Part shown: positions 34,873 through 42,592 of the stretch, piece by piece
Numbering within the stretch: the stretch's first letter is position 1
How the letters are laid out: the number at the start of each line of letters is the position of its first letter
NCBI GenBank assembly: GCA_023229825.1
Contig: JALNYN010000009.1
Location: forward strand, 1-54,784
Reading direction: 5' to 3'
Length of the DNA stretch: 54,784 bases
Source: Minisyncoccota bacterium
Lineage (GTDB): Bacteria; Patescibacteriota; Minisyncoccia; Phycocordibacterales; CAIJYI01
Position numbers and translations under genes: made by a program
Notes under the pieces: model-generated
What the model was told of the DNA's origin: nothing
Database searches by the model: none
What the model saw: the letters and a program-made list of their open reading frames with translations, nothing else

Positions 34873-34908
34873 ATCCGCTTCGAAAAATTTCGAAGCGGAT
34901 TATTTTTT
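34873..34908 (+). terminator. Terminator
   Basis: ATCCGCTTCG pairs with CGAAGCGGAT, followed by TATTTTTT. Confidence 0.85.
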
Positions 34909-34956
34909 AATATATGTCCGTCGTCCGTCCCCGATACTGATACTAGTCCCAGATAC

Positions 34957-35490
34957 TTATTTCGTTTCGGGAGGCATTTCCTGTATGTCGGTCGCGTGAT
35001 CGATAAAGAGTATTCCTTTCAAATGGTCGGTTTCGTGCTGGAAGATTTGTGCGATAAGACCGCTTCCTCCGTACTCGAAAAGTTTGCCTTCTTCGTTGTA
35101 GGCCTGCACGCGCGCTTTTTCGGCGCGGAGCGTTTGGCCGTAGAGCCAGCGCACGGAAAGGCAGCCTTCGGGGACGGACACGCGCTTTTTGGATATTTTG
35201 ATGATCTCGGGATTGATAAAAACGACATCCGGAGGCATCACTTTTTCGACATTTTCACTGCCGTGTTTTTTTGCGTTTTCATATAAAACCGCTTTTCCCG
35301 ACATTACGAATATGGCGAGCGAAACGCCGATCTGCGGTGCGGCGATCGCCACGCCGTCTTCCTGCGAAGCGAGCGCGGTTTTCATGTCGGCCAGGATCTT
35401 TTGGATCGGCGCTGAAGTGATCTCATGCCGAGGAACGAGTTTGACCTCTTTTCGAAGCACGGGATCTTTTTGCTGAACGATTTTTACCAT
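34957..35490 (-). CDS. def: Peptide deformylase
   Basis: The 177-aa product removes the N-formyl group of new proteins. The three signature motifs are visible: GVAIAAPQIG (motif 1), EGCLSV (metal-binding Cys), and QHETDHLKGILF (HExxH). The start at 35490 opens with MVKIVQQKDPVLR, the usual N-terminus. Confidence 0.96.
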   Translation of the reverse strand: MVKIVQQKDPVLRKEVKLVPRHEITSAPIQKILADMKTALASQEDGVAIAAPQIGVSLAIFVMSGKAVLYENAKKHGSENVEKVMPPDVVFINPEIIKISKKRVSVPEGCLSVRWLYGQTLRAEKARVQAYNEEGKLFEYGGSGLIAQIFQHETDHLKGILFIDHATDIQEMPPETK

Positions 35491-35553
35491 TTTTATAGAA
35501 TACAACAGATAAGCCGAAAAGGGAAGATAACAAAGCGTAACGGCTCATGCCTT

Positions 35554-35612
35554 TGCCGCCGGGGGTTGCACCCCCGTCCGGCAACGAGAATGACAAAGTG
35601 CGAGCAGTTACC
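35554..35612. repeat. Half element of family M1
   Basis: The GCCGGGGGTTGCACCCCCG hairpin is followed by GTCCGGCAACGAG and the terminal GTGCGAGCAGTTAC. Only one half of the full element is present. Confidence 0.65.
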
Positions 35613-35699
35613 CTTTTTTGTATGGACTTTCTTTTTGTTACGTGCTATGACGAAGAAAGGCATGAGGTATTTGAAAATAGATCTCAAGGGAGGTTTTTA

Positions 35700-36518
35700 A
35701 TGGGGAAAATTATAAAATATTTTTTTGGCGCCGTTTTCTTCGCCGCTGTACTTATCGTAGGCTACAATTCTTTTAAGCCGGCACCGCTGTCCTTACAGGA
35801 ACGCACGATGTCGGCAAATGAATGGCTGAGCGGTTTGAACGATGTGTACCATGCTAAGCATGACGACGAACTGCTGCAGTATGCCGAACGGCTGGAACAG
35901 CATGCGATACTTGCGGCACCCGATGGAAATGGTTTTGTTCTTCAAAAGCAGCCGAACGCCGATGATTATTTCCTGATGGTGCTCAGCCGCGGCGATACGA
36001 ACGCTCCATGGCAGGAACTGTATGAAAGAAAAGATTTTGCAACAACATGGCTTACCGGCTCCGCGGGCAAAAAATTTACTTTTGTGATCGTTAAAAACGG
36101 ACAAGTTTTGTCTTCCAAGACCAAAGGCATATTGCTGGCCCACGAGCTTGTTCATGAGAAAGTTGGCGTATCAGAAAAAAATTCATGCGTAGGCGAAGCG
36201 GTCGCTCATACTTTTTCAAACAAGTTATGGCTTGGGATAGGGGGCGATCCGTATCAGAAACTTCTTGACGCAAGAGCGAAAGAATACGGAGAATATCTTC
36301 TGAATTCAAAAGAAAAAACTGTTCCTCTTTCGTATTACTCCGGCGAACTGGAAAAAATTCTCGGGAAATCAATATCTCCGGATGAAAAATTGATCCGTAT
36401 CACGTCCTTTGAATATGCTTCGATGTTTCTCGCCACCGATAAATATTATCCGGGAAGCGACAAGATGGACCAAAAGGGAAGAATGTATTGCAGCGTGCAC
36501 CCTGAAGAGATCGAATAA
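35700..36518 (+). CDS. Membrane-anchored putative zinc metallopeptidase
   Basis: The 272-aa product has GGGAGG just before the ATG and an N-terminal transmembrane helix (residues 5-21). The extracytoplasmic part contains LLAHELVHEKVG (HExxH, about residue 145) and, 15 residues later, CVGEAVAHTF, where the Glu could be the third ligand of a gluzincin-like site. Overall no family was recognised. A short hairpin terminator follows. Confidence 0.6.
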   Translation: MGKIIKYFFGAVFFAAVLIVGYNSFKPAPLSLQERTMSANEWLSGLNDVYHAKHDDELLQYAERLEQHAILAAPDGNGFVLQKQPNADDYFLMVLSRGDTNAPWQELYERKDFATTWLTGSAGKKFTFVIVKNGQVLSSKTKGILLAHELVHEKVGVSEKNSCVGEAVAHTFSNKLWLGIGGDPYQKLLDARAKEYGEYLLNSKEKTVPLSYYSGELEKILGKSISPDEKLIRITSFEYASMFLATDKYYPGSDKMDQKGRMYCSVHPEEIE

Positions 36519-36541
36519 AAATAGCACTATTTGTAGTAATA

Positions 36542-36572
36542 TCCCGTCGGCAGTTGTCGGCGGGAATTTTTA
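36542..36572 (+). terminator. Probable terminator
   Basis: TCCCG...CGGGA outer stem with an internal TCGGCAG/TCGGC fold, followed by ATTTTTATT. Confidence 0.55.
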
Positions 36573-36600
36573 TTCGCATGTATGTTTAGATTTGTCAAAT

Positions 36601-36629
36601 TTGAATAATGAAGAAAAATTGTGTATAAT
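36601..36629 (+). promoter_or_regulatory. atp operon promoter
   Basis: TTGAAT, 17 nt, TATAAT, ending 9 nt before the atpB ATG. The mRNA should have a leader of only a few bases. Confidence 0.75.
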
Positions 36630-36638
36630 TTCTTCGTT

Positions 36639-37367
36639 ATGCACGTTAGTATTTCCGCAGAACATCTTTTTTCTTTATTTGGCATACCCGTCTCCAATAC
36701 CATGCTCACGGCGCTGGTGGCGAGTTTTTTGCTGGTCATTTTTTCCTATTTTGCCACGCGACGCATGAAAAAAATTCCGAGCGGAATGCAGAACTTTTTC
36801 GAGTGGGGGATCGAGCAGCTTTTTCAGCTGGTGGAAAACGTCATGGATGATCGGAAACTGGCATTTCGTTTTTTTCCGCTTATAGCCACTTTTTTCTTTT
36901 TTATATTGGTCTCGAACTGGATGGGGCTTTTACCCGGATTCGGAAGCATTGGTTTTTATGAGCACGGAGCGCTTGTACCGTATTTTCGCAGCGCCACGGC
37001 TGATCTCAACACCACGCTTGCCTTCGCCATGATCTCCGTGATCATTATCCAAATAGCGGGAATAGCCGCCCTTGGATTCCGCCATTACGGAAAAAAGTTT
37101 TTCAATTTCTCGAGCCCCATCAATTTCTTCGTCGGTCTTTTGGAGCTCATTTCCGAATTTGCAAAGATCATTTCGTTCTCTTTTCGTCTGTTCGGCGCGG
37201 TTCTGGCCGGCGAGATCCTGCTTACGGTCATTACCGGTCTTGTGCCATACGTTTTGCCGCTGCCGTTTATGGGGCTGGAATTGTTTATCGGAGCCGTGCA
37301 GGCGCTTGTGTTTGTGCTCTTGACTATGGTATTTTTAAAGATAGCGATGGCAGCGCAGGAACACTGA
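36639..37367 (+). CDS. atpB: ATP synthase Fo subunit a
   Basis: The 242-aa proton-channel subunit has five to six transmembrane helices. FLILVSNWMGLLPG precedes the channel region, and SFSFRLFGAVLAGEIL (about residues 180-195) contains the essential Arg of the family in the RLFG motif. C-terminal GAVQALVFVLLTMVFL is typical. It is the first gene of the operon; in-frame GTG at 36621 lies in the promoter. Confidence 0.95.
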   Translation: MHVSISAEHLFSLFGIPVSNTMLTALVASFLLVIFSYFATRRMKKIPSGMQNFFEWGIEQLFQLVENVMDDRKLAFRFFPLIATFFFFILVSNWMGLLPGFGSIGFYEHGALVPYFRSATADLNTTLAFAMISVIIIQIAGIAALGFRHYGKKFFNFSSPINFFVGLLELISEFAKIISFSFRLFGAVLAGEILLTVITGLVPYVLPLPFMGLELFIGAVQALVFVLLTMVFLKIAMAAQEH

Positions 37368-37368
37368 A

Positions 37369-37458
37369 CGAGTAGAAAGTTCATCAAGTTCATCAAGTTA
37401 TAAAGTCCGGACATTGTTACTTTATAACTTGATGAACTTTCAAACTTGATAAACTGAA
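37369..37458 (+). repeat. Inverted 9-nt-word spacer between atpB and atpE
   Basis: Left arm AAAGTTCATCAAGTTCATCA AGTTATAAAGT and right arm ACTTTATAACTTGATGAACT (TTCAAACTTGATAAACT) are complementary over about 30 bp around CCGGACATTGTT. Confidence 0.9.
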
Positions 37459-37531
37459 AAACGTTGCAAATAGTATTTACAATATTTATAAATTAACAGT
37501 TGTTATTAATAACTAAATTAATCATAAATTT

Positions 37532-37753
37532 ATGCCTGAATTAAAATTTTTAGCGATCGGTATAGCCATCGGACTTGCCGCTATCGGAGCCGGTTTTGGG
37601 ATCGGGAAGATCGTCGCCCAGGCCATTGAATCGACGGGACGAAATCCTGAAGCTCATGGAAAGATATTCACTATGATGATCTTGGGAGCAGCGCTCACCG
37701 AAGCCCTCGCGATCTACGCACTCGTTTTGTCGTTAATGATACTCTTTAAATAG
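37532..37753 (+). CDS. atpE: ATP synthase Fo subunit c
   Basis: The 73-aa two-helix proteolipid has the Gly-rich first helix (GIAIGLAAIGAGFGIG), polar loop RNPEAHG and the second helix with the ion-binding Glu in ALTEALAIYALV. The residue after the Glu is Ala and the first-helix Gln of sodium rings is replaced by Ile in an alignment by eye, which favours proton coupling. It is preceded by about 70 nt of AT-rich sequence without Shine-Dalgarno. Confidence 0.95.
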   Translation: MPELKFLAIGIAIGLAAIGAGFGIGKIVAQAIESTGRNPEAHGKIFTMMILGAALTEALAIYALVLSLMILFK

Positions 37754-37846
37754 TTCATCAAGTTATAAAGTTCATCAAGTTCATAAAGCCCGGACGACTG
37801 CCGTCGTTGTTACTTTATAACTTGATAAACTTGATAAACTTTTAAC
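37752..37846 (+). repeat. Inverted 9-nt-word spacer between atpE and atpF
   Basis: GTTCATCAAGTTATAAAGTT ... then CCGGACGACTGCCGTCGTTG centre, then ACTTTATAACTTGATAAACT TGATAAACTTT up to the atpF start. The arms are complementary over about 35 bp. Confidence 0.9.
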
Positions 37847-37851
37847 TCATT

Positions 37852-38343
37852 ATGGAAGCCCTTGAAAATTTTGGAGTGAACTGGCCGTTTTTTATCGCCC
37901 AGCTCGTCAATTTCGCCATCCTGTTTTTCTTGCTTAAGCGGTATTTATACAAGCCGATCTTAGACATGCTTGAAAAACGCCGGGCGGAGATCGAGGAAGG
38001 GCTTTACCATGCGAAACAAATGGCGGAAGACGCGAAGAAGTTTGAATCGGAACAAACGGCCCTCCGTGAAAAAGCGAAGGAAGAATCTCAGCATATCGTC
38101 GATAACGCCGTTCTCGCCGGAGAACGGATCCGCGACGGCATACTCAAAGATGCAGCCGAAAAAGCGAAAGAAATAATGGATGCAGCGGAAATTCGCACCG
38201 AGGAAGAAAAGAAGAAAATGCTCGGCGAAGTAAAAGGGGAAGTGCTCGAGCTCGCATCGGCTATCGTTGAAAAAATTCTTTCGTCAAAGATGGACTCGGA
38301 GAACGACAAAAAATTCATTCAAGGAATAATGAAAGACAAATAG
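37852..38343 (+). CDS. atpF: ATP synthase Fo subunit b
   Basis: The 163-aa peripheral-stalk subunit has one N-terminal transmembrane helix (FFIAQLVNFAILFFLLKRYL, residues 11-30) followed by the long charged coiled coil (ILDMLEKRRAEIEEGLYHAK onward). Length is typical. The atpH start lies 3 nt after its stop. Confidence 0.93.
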   Translation: MEALENFGVNWPFFIAQLVNFAILFFLLKRYLYKPILDMLEKRRAEIEEGLYHAKQMAEDAKKFESEQTALREKAKEESQHIVDNAVLAGERIRDGILKDAAEKAKEIMDAAEIRTEEEKKKMLGEVKGEVLELASAIVEKILSSKMDSENDKKFIQGIMKDK

Positions 38344-38345
38344 CT

Positions 38346-38738
38346 ATGGATAAGACCGCGATATATTCAAAAGCGTTTTTGGAAAGCATTCACGGAATTT
38401 CCGAGAAGGAGGTTTTGCTTGCGCTCGCGCGTTTTAAAGAAGTCTTGAAAAAAAGAGAGGAGATGCACTTGTATCCGCGCATTTTGAAAAATGTTATCGC
38501 GTCCCTCGAATATCGGGAAAATGCGACCGTTGTTTCCGCGCGTTCGCTCGATAAAACGATCCAGTCTGATATTCTTAAAATGCTGAAAAAACGATTTCCG
38601 GAAATGACCAAAGAACACATTCAGTATCACATCAATGAAAAAATGCTGGGAGGAGTTTCGATCGCGTATCAGGATTTCTTGTTTGATGGAACGGTGAAGG
38701 GGACGCTCCGAAAATTAATGGGAAATACTAAAAAGTAA
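38346..38738 (+). CDS. atpH: ATP synthase F1 subunit delta (short)
   Basis: The 130-aa product is shorter than the usual 175-180 aa. Operon position and the C-terminal GGVSIAYQDFLFDGTVKGTL RKL-type motif (the delta/OSCP ending) support the call. The shortening falls in the N-terminal helical domain that binds the top of F1. Translational coupling to atpF is likely. Confidence 0.85.
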   Translation: MDKTAIYSKAFLESIHGISEKEVLLALARFKEVLKKREEMHLYPRILKNVIASLEYRENATVVSARSLDKTIQSDILKMLKKRFPEMTKEHIQYHINEKMLGGVSIAYQDFLFDGTVKGTLRKLMGNTKK

Positions 38739-38748
38739 ACAATTAGTT

Positions 38749-38838
38749 TAACAAGTTTTCAGTTTTTAGTTTTCAGTTTTCAGACTAACGGCGCCGTTCG
38801 TTATCGTCTAAAAACTAAAAACTAAAAACTAAAAACTT
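38749..38838 (+). repeat. Inverted heptad spacer between atpH and atpA
   Basis: Left arm GTTTTCAGTTTTTAGTTTTC AGTTTTCAG, centre ACTAACGGCGCCGTTCGTT, right arm CTAAAAACTAAAAACTAAAA ACTAAAAACT close to the atpA ATG. Confidence 0.92.
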
Positions 38839-38849
38839 AAATTTGTATT

Positions 38850-40349
38850 ATGAACAACGCCAAACACATAATAGACACGTTAAAGAAAGAACTTGCCGAT
38901 GTAAAGATCGAGGCCGGTTTTGAGAACATCGGACGCGTGATCGAAATAAAGGACGGCATCGCCCGGGTTTCGGGGCTGTCGCAATGTTTCTACAACGAAC
39001 TTCTGGAATTTCAGGGAGGAGTTTTGGGAATGGCTTTGAATCTCGAAGAAGATTCCGTCGGTGTTATCGTGCTTGGCGATTACTCTCATATTAAAGAAGG
39101 CGACACGGTAAAAACAACGGGGAATATCGCGAGCGTTCCCGTTTCCGATGATCTGCTCGGACGCGTCATCAACCCGCTCGGAGAACCGCAAGATGGACGA
39201 GAAAATATCCACGCGACGAAACGCTATCCCATCGAAAAGATCGCCGCCGGAGTTATTGAGCGCAAAGCGGTTTCCGTACCGATCGAAACGGGAATTCGCG
39301 CCATTGATGCTCTTATACCGATCGGACGCGGGCAGCGCGAACTCATCATCGGAGACCGTCAGACCGGAAAGACCGCGATCGCCGTCGATACCATCATCAA
39401 CCAAAAAGGGAAGAACGTCATTTGTATTTACGTCGCCATCGGACAGAAAGAATCAAAAACGGCGAAGATCGTCGCCGAGTTCAAGAAAGCCGGAGCCATG
39501 GCTCACACGATCGTCGTCAACGCCTCCGCCGGCATGCCGGCATCGCTCCAATATATCGCGCCGTTCTCCGCATCGGCCATTGCCGAATATTTTATGGATC
39601 AAGGCAAGGATGTGCTCGTGGTGTATGATGATCTTTCCAAACACGCATGGTCTTACCGCGAGATCTCGCTTTTATTGCGCAGACCTCCCGGACGCGAAGC
39701 CTATCCGGGCGATGTGTTTTATCTCCATTCACGCTTGCTCGAACGATCGGCAAGACGCGACGAAAAATACGGCGGCGGTTCCATTACTGCGCTCCCGATC
39801 ATCGAAACTCAGCAAGGCGACGTGTCCGCCTATATTCCGACGAATGTCATTTCCATCACCGACGGACAAATATATCTTGATACCGATCTCTTTTATGCCG
39901 GCACGCGCCCCGCACTTAATATCGGACTTTCCGTTTCCCGCGTCGGTTCCAGCGCCCAGACCAAATCCATGAAGCAATTCGCCGGAAAACTCCGCCTCGA
40001 TCTCGCTCAATTCCGCGAGCTTGCCGCTTTCGCACAATTCGAAGGCGACCTTGATGAGGGAACGAAAAATCAGATCGCGAGAGGAAGAAGATTGATCGAG
40101 CTTCTAAAGCAGCCTCAGTACGCTCCTCAAACGCTCGGAAGACAGGTGCTCGGTATTTTTGCAGTAACCCAAGGAATGGCTGACGATATCGATCCGAAAA
40201 ACATCGCATCCTTCGATGAAAATTTGTTCCGCTACGTACAAGACCAAGGAAAAGAAATTATCGAAGAGATCGAAAAAGGAGAGAAGCTGGATGATAAGAC
40301 ACAGGAGAAGTTGAAGGAGATGATCGTAAAGTTTAAGGAAATGAGTTAA
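38850..40349 (+). CDS. atpA: ATP synthase F1 subunit alpha
   Basis: The 499-aa regulatory nucleotide-binding subunit shows the P-loop GDRQTGKTAIAVDTI, the family signature region PALNIGLSVSRVGSSAQ, and the DDLSKHAWSYREISLLLRRP stretch. Length is normal. No Shine-Dalgarno; the start follows a heptad arm. Confidence 0.97.
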   Translation: MNNAKHIIDTLKKELADVKIEAGFENIGRVIEIKDGIARVSGLSQCFYNELLEFQGGVLGMALNLEEDSVGVIVLGDYSHIKEGDTVKTTGNIASVPVSDDLLGRVINPLGEPQDGRENIHATKRYPIEKIAAGVIERKAVSVPIETGIRAIDALIPIGRGQRELIIGDRQTGKTAIAVDTIINQKGKNVICIYVAIGQKESKTAKIVAEFKKAGAMAHTIVVNASAGMPASLQYIAPFSASAIAEYFMDQGKDVLVVYDDLSKHAWSYREISLLLRRPPGREAYPGDVFYLHSRLLERSARRDEKYGGGSITALPIIETQQGDVSAYIPTNVISITDGQIYLDTDLFYAGTRPALNIGLSVSRVGSSAQTKSMKQFAGKLRLDLAQFRELAAFAQFEGDLDEGTKNQIARGRRLIELLKQPQYAPQTLGRQVLGIFAVTQGMADDIDPKNIASFDENLFRYVQDQGKEIIEEIEKGEKLDDKTQEKLKEMIVKFKEMS

Positions 40350-40351
40350 TG

Positions 40352-40380
40352 AGAATAGAAAATAGATAATTGAAAATAGA
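40352..40380 (+). repeat. Heptad-like arm after atpA
   Basis: GAATAGAAAATAGATAATTG AAAATAG, words of the AAAATAG type that also occur near 53706. Confidence 0.6.
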
Positions 40381-40381
40381 A

Positions 40382-40415
40382 AAACGCCCCGGCCATAAAA
40401 ACGGCAGGGACGTAG
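40382..40415 (-). terminator. Terminator of antisense small gene
   Basis: On the minus strand ACGTCCCTGCCG...GGCCGGGGCGT is followed by TTTTTCTATTTT. Its loop with GCCGTTTTTAT resembles that of the terminator at 44044-44075. Confidence 0.7.
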
Positions 40416-40423
40416 GTATGAAC

Positions 40424-40591
40424 TCATTTTTCTTGAAAGCCCCTAATAAAACCCTTAATATAGTTATACAGACAAAATGTTGCTATGTATGAAATAAAGG
40501 TTGCAGGTAAAGAAAGTTTATATATAATCGATAATCCTACAAAAGCAAGGATCATAATCAAGGTTTCAATATTAATTTTTATTACACGCAT
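40424..40591 (-). CDS. Small membrane protein antisense in the atp locus, copy 1
   Basis: The 55-aa product (MRVIKINIETLIMILAFVGL...) has two hydrophobic segments separated by a short loop and a basic end. GAGG lies six bases before the ATG, the promoter at 40634-40661 is near-consensus, and a terminator follows. It is encoded opposite to atpA/atpG. Its layout and promoter resemble the gene at 44088-44234. Function unknown; a role connected to the ATP synthase is speculation. Confidence 0.65.
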   Translation of the reverse strand: MRVIKINIETLIMILAFVGLSIIYKLSLPATFISYIATFCLYNYIKGFIRGFQEK

Positions 40592-40633
40592 CTTAGGCCT
40601 CTGTTGTTGGACGACAAATTCTAGTCTTGAATC

Positions 40634-40661
40634 ATAATATCAAATAAAATAAATTTGTCAA
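40634..40661 (-). promoter_or_regulatory. Promoter of antisense small gene
   Basis: Minus strand: TTGACA, 16 nt (AATTTATTTTATTTGA), TATTAT. The spacer ends in ATTTGA like that of the promoter at 44267-44295. Confidence 0.8.
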
Positions 40662-40721
40662 GTTTTACTTCTCATTCTGAAATCGCTATATTTAAACTAT
40701 ACTTAATAACAAATAAAGAGC

Positions 40722-40838
40722 ATGAAAAATGCAAAAAAAGAAATGACGATGGAGGATATTGCTTACGAAAATCGCATTAAGAAATTTGAGGAAGATATTC
40801 AACTAATCAAAACGGCTTTGTTGCAAAGAATCGCATAA
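40722..40838 (+). CDS. Possible 38-residue charged helical protein
   Basis: MKNAKKEMTMEDIAYENRIK... is predicted helical and amphipathic, with weak AAAGAG before the ATG and a TATACT box at 40699. It sits between atpA and atpG on the operon strand. No family was recognised; it could be a chance ORF. Confidence 0.35.
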   Translation: MKNAKKEMTMEDIAYENRIKKFEEDIQLIKTALLQRIA

Positions 40839-40849
40839 AGTCACCGCTA

Positions 40850-40985
40850 TCCGTCGCCGGTTCGGGGTTGCACCCCGAACCGAAACGTTTGAAAAGTATA
40901 TAAAATCATGCTTTTGGAACAAGAGCAAATCAAACATTTTAAACGTTTCGGACAGGGGTACAACCCCAGTCCGGCGACTGGTCGT
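40850..40985. repeat. Palindromic MITE-like element, family M1 copy 4
   Basis: CGCCGGTTCGGGGTTGCACC...GAACCGAAACGTTTG, AT-rich centre, AAACGTTTCGGACAGGGGTA...CCCAGTCCGGCGAC. Confidence 0.75.
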
Positions 40986-40992
40986 CGTTAAG

Positions 40993-41027
40993 CTTCCGCC
41001 AGCGGGCGGATCCTCCCGTTGGAGGAA
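40993..41027. repeat. 35-nt double-hairpin module, copy 1
   Basis: CTTCCGCC-AGC-GGGCGG and TCCTCC-CGTT-GGAGGA hairpins side by side. The whole 35 nt is the exact reverse complement of 43990-44024. Confidence 0.85.
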
Positions 41028-41056
41028 AAAACTAAAAACTAACAACTAAAAACTTA
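41028..41056 (+). repeat. Heptad arm before atpG
   Basis: ACTAAAAACTAACAACTAAA AACTTATC directly before the atpG ATG; no Shine-Dalgarno. Confidence 0.85.
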
Positions 41057-41058
41057 TC

Positions 41059-41961
41059 ATGCCGAGCACTCGCGACATCAAACGCAGAATAAAGTTGATC
41101 CAAACCACGAGCCAAATAACTCGTGCTATGGAGCTTGTGGCGGCTACTAAAATGAAACGCGCGGAAAGCGAGGCGCGGGGAACGCAGGCGTATTCGGCGC
41201 GCGGACGAAAGATATTGCGCGCGCTTATGGAACATTCCGATACCGGCTCGCCATTTTTGAAAACCAATGAAGAAGGGCGGATCTTGGCTCTTGTGATCAC
41301 TCCGGATCGCGGACTTTGCGGCGCGCTCACGGGAAATGTCCTCCGCGAAGCTGCTATGCTGCTCTCTAAATACGAAAAAGAGGATATAGATGTTATGACC
41401 ATCGGGAAGGTGGGGCAGGATGCGCTTCGGAGGCAGGGATATAATATTATCGCGACCGCAACGCACCTCGACTGGAAACCGAAAATTTTCGATGTACGCC
41501 CATTTGCCAAGATCGCGCTCGACGGGTACGCATCTGAAAAATACCGCCGCGTCTATCTTATCTTCACTCACTTCGTCTCAAATTCGGTACAGCACGCGGC
41601 GATCCGCTGGCTGTTCCCATTTTCTACCGAAGAAGCCGAAGACGTACAGGCAGTACAGAAGATAGATCCGTATTCTCTCGGACCGAAAGAAGATGAACAT
41701 GCGAACGAAAATTTTGAATACTTATTCGAACCGTCTCCGTCAAAAGTACTTCCCTATGTTATCCGCAATCTCGTAGAAATGGAAATGTATCAGGCCCTTC
41801 TTGATTCCAATGCAGGAGAACATTCGGCAAGAATGCTCGCCATGCACTCCGCGACCGAAAACGCGCAAGAACTGGTAGATGACCTATCGCTGACGTTCAA
41901 TCAGATGAGACAGGAGGGAATTACGAGGGAGTTGGCGGAAATTAGTGCTTCTAACGCATAG
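41059..41961 (+). CDS. atpG: ATP synthase F1 subunit gamma
   Basis: The 300-aa central-stalk subunit has the N-terminal RDIKRRIKLIQTTSQITRAMELVAATKM helix, DRGLCGALTGN, and the C-terminal MHSATENAQELVDDLSLTFNQMRQ..IT.EL.EI helix. Length is slightly above average. Confidence 0.96.
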   Translation: MPSTRDIKRRIKLIQTTSQITRAMELVAATKMKRAESEARGTQAYSARGRKILRALMEHSDTGSPFLKTNEEGRILALVITPDRGLCGALTGNVLREAAMLLSKYEKEDIDVMTIGKVGQDALRRQGYNIIATATHLDWKPKIFDVRPFAKIALDGYASEKYRRVYLIFTHFVSNSVQHAAIRWLFPFSTEEAEDVQAVQKIDPYSLGPKEDEHANENFEYLFEPSPSKVLPYVIRNLVEMEMYQALLDSNAGEHSARMLAMHSATENAQELVDDLSLTFNQMRQEGITRELAEISASNA

Positions 41962-41983
41962 GGTGAGAATAATGAATAATCGC

Positions 41984-42024
41984 AAAAAAATTTCTAATAT
42001 CCAATTTCTAATTTCCAATAAAAA
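41984..42024 (+). repeat. Heptad-like spacer after atpG
   Basis: TTTCTAATATCCAATTTCTA ATTTCCAAT words; degenerate. Confidence 0.5.
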
Positions 42025-42034
42025 ACGTTGCAAA

Positions 42035-42439
42035 ATGAAAAAAGATTTTCAAAAATGGCATACACAGAAAGAGAAGTTGAACGAAAAGGAAAATCGTTTG
42101 TTTTTTCATGTACGCGAAATATGGTATTGTTCGCTGGGCGCCAATGTCGGGTTTGAAACGGATGGAAAAGGTGAAGATTTCTTGCGCCCCGTCGTTATCG
42201 TGAGAAAATTTAACAATGAAATATTTTGGGCTATTCCGCTTACCAAATCAAATAAATCGATTTCCGAAAAGTCAGAAAAATATTATTTTTCGTTTTCTTT
42301 TGTTCCCGAAATAAACAGTTTGGCGGTGCTGTCTCAGTTGCGGCTCGTTGATGCATCGCGTTTGACTCGCCACGTCGGGGAAATAAGAGAAGCGGAGTTT
42401 AAAGAGTTAACAAAAAAGCTCAAGGCATTGCTGCCATGA
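42035..42439 (+). CDS. Orphan MazF/PemK-family toxin-like protein
   Basis: The 134-aa product has the PemK/MazF pattern VREIWYCSLGANVG...RPVVIVRKFNNEIFWAIPLT, followed by a beta-rich part and SQLRLVDASRLTRHVG. MazF-type proteins are mRNA endonucleases. No MazE-like antitoxin gene is adjacent, since the flanking genes are atpG and atpD. It lies on the operon strand and would be cotranscribed with the ATP synthase. A strong antisense promoter lies downstream (42499-42527). Confidence 0.75.
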   Translation: MKKDFQKWHTQKEKLNEKENRLFFHVREIWYCSLGANVGFETDGKGEDFLRPVVIVRKFNNEIFWAIPLTKSNKSISEKSEKYYFSFSFVPEINSLAVLSQLRLVDASRLTRHVGEIREAEFKELTKKLKALLP

Positions 42440-42498
42440 ACTTTCTTGTTTATTCCTCTGTCTTGCGACAGAGTAGGGCCGAAGCCATTTGTACGTTT

Positions 42499-42527
42499 AT
42501 TATAGACGAATGAGACAAAAAAGTCAA
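42499..42527 (-). promoter_or_regulatory. Antisense promoter downstream of the MazF-like gene
   Basis: Minus strand: TTGACT, 17 nt, TATAAT. The transcript would run through a CTCTGTC-TTGC-GACAGAG hairpin (42453-42470) into the 3' end of the MazF-like gene. A 12-codon ORF (MASALLCRKTEE) begins about 10 nt after the -10. Confidence 0.65.
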
Positions 42528-42559
42528 GTGATTTAAAATAAATCGTTCGTCGTCGTTAA

Positions 42560-42592
42560 CCTAACAGCTAAAAGCTATAAGCTAAAAAAGTT
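42560..42592 (+). repeat. Heptad arm before atpD
   Basis: CCTAACAGCTAAAAGCTATA AGCTAAAAAAG directly precedes the atpD ATG; no Shine-Dalgarno. CGTCGTCG lies just upstream. Confidence 0.85.
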
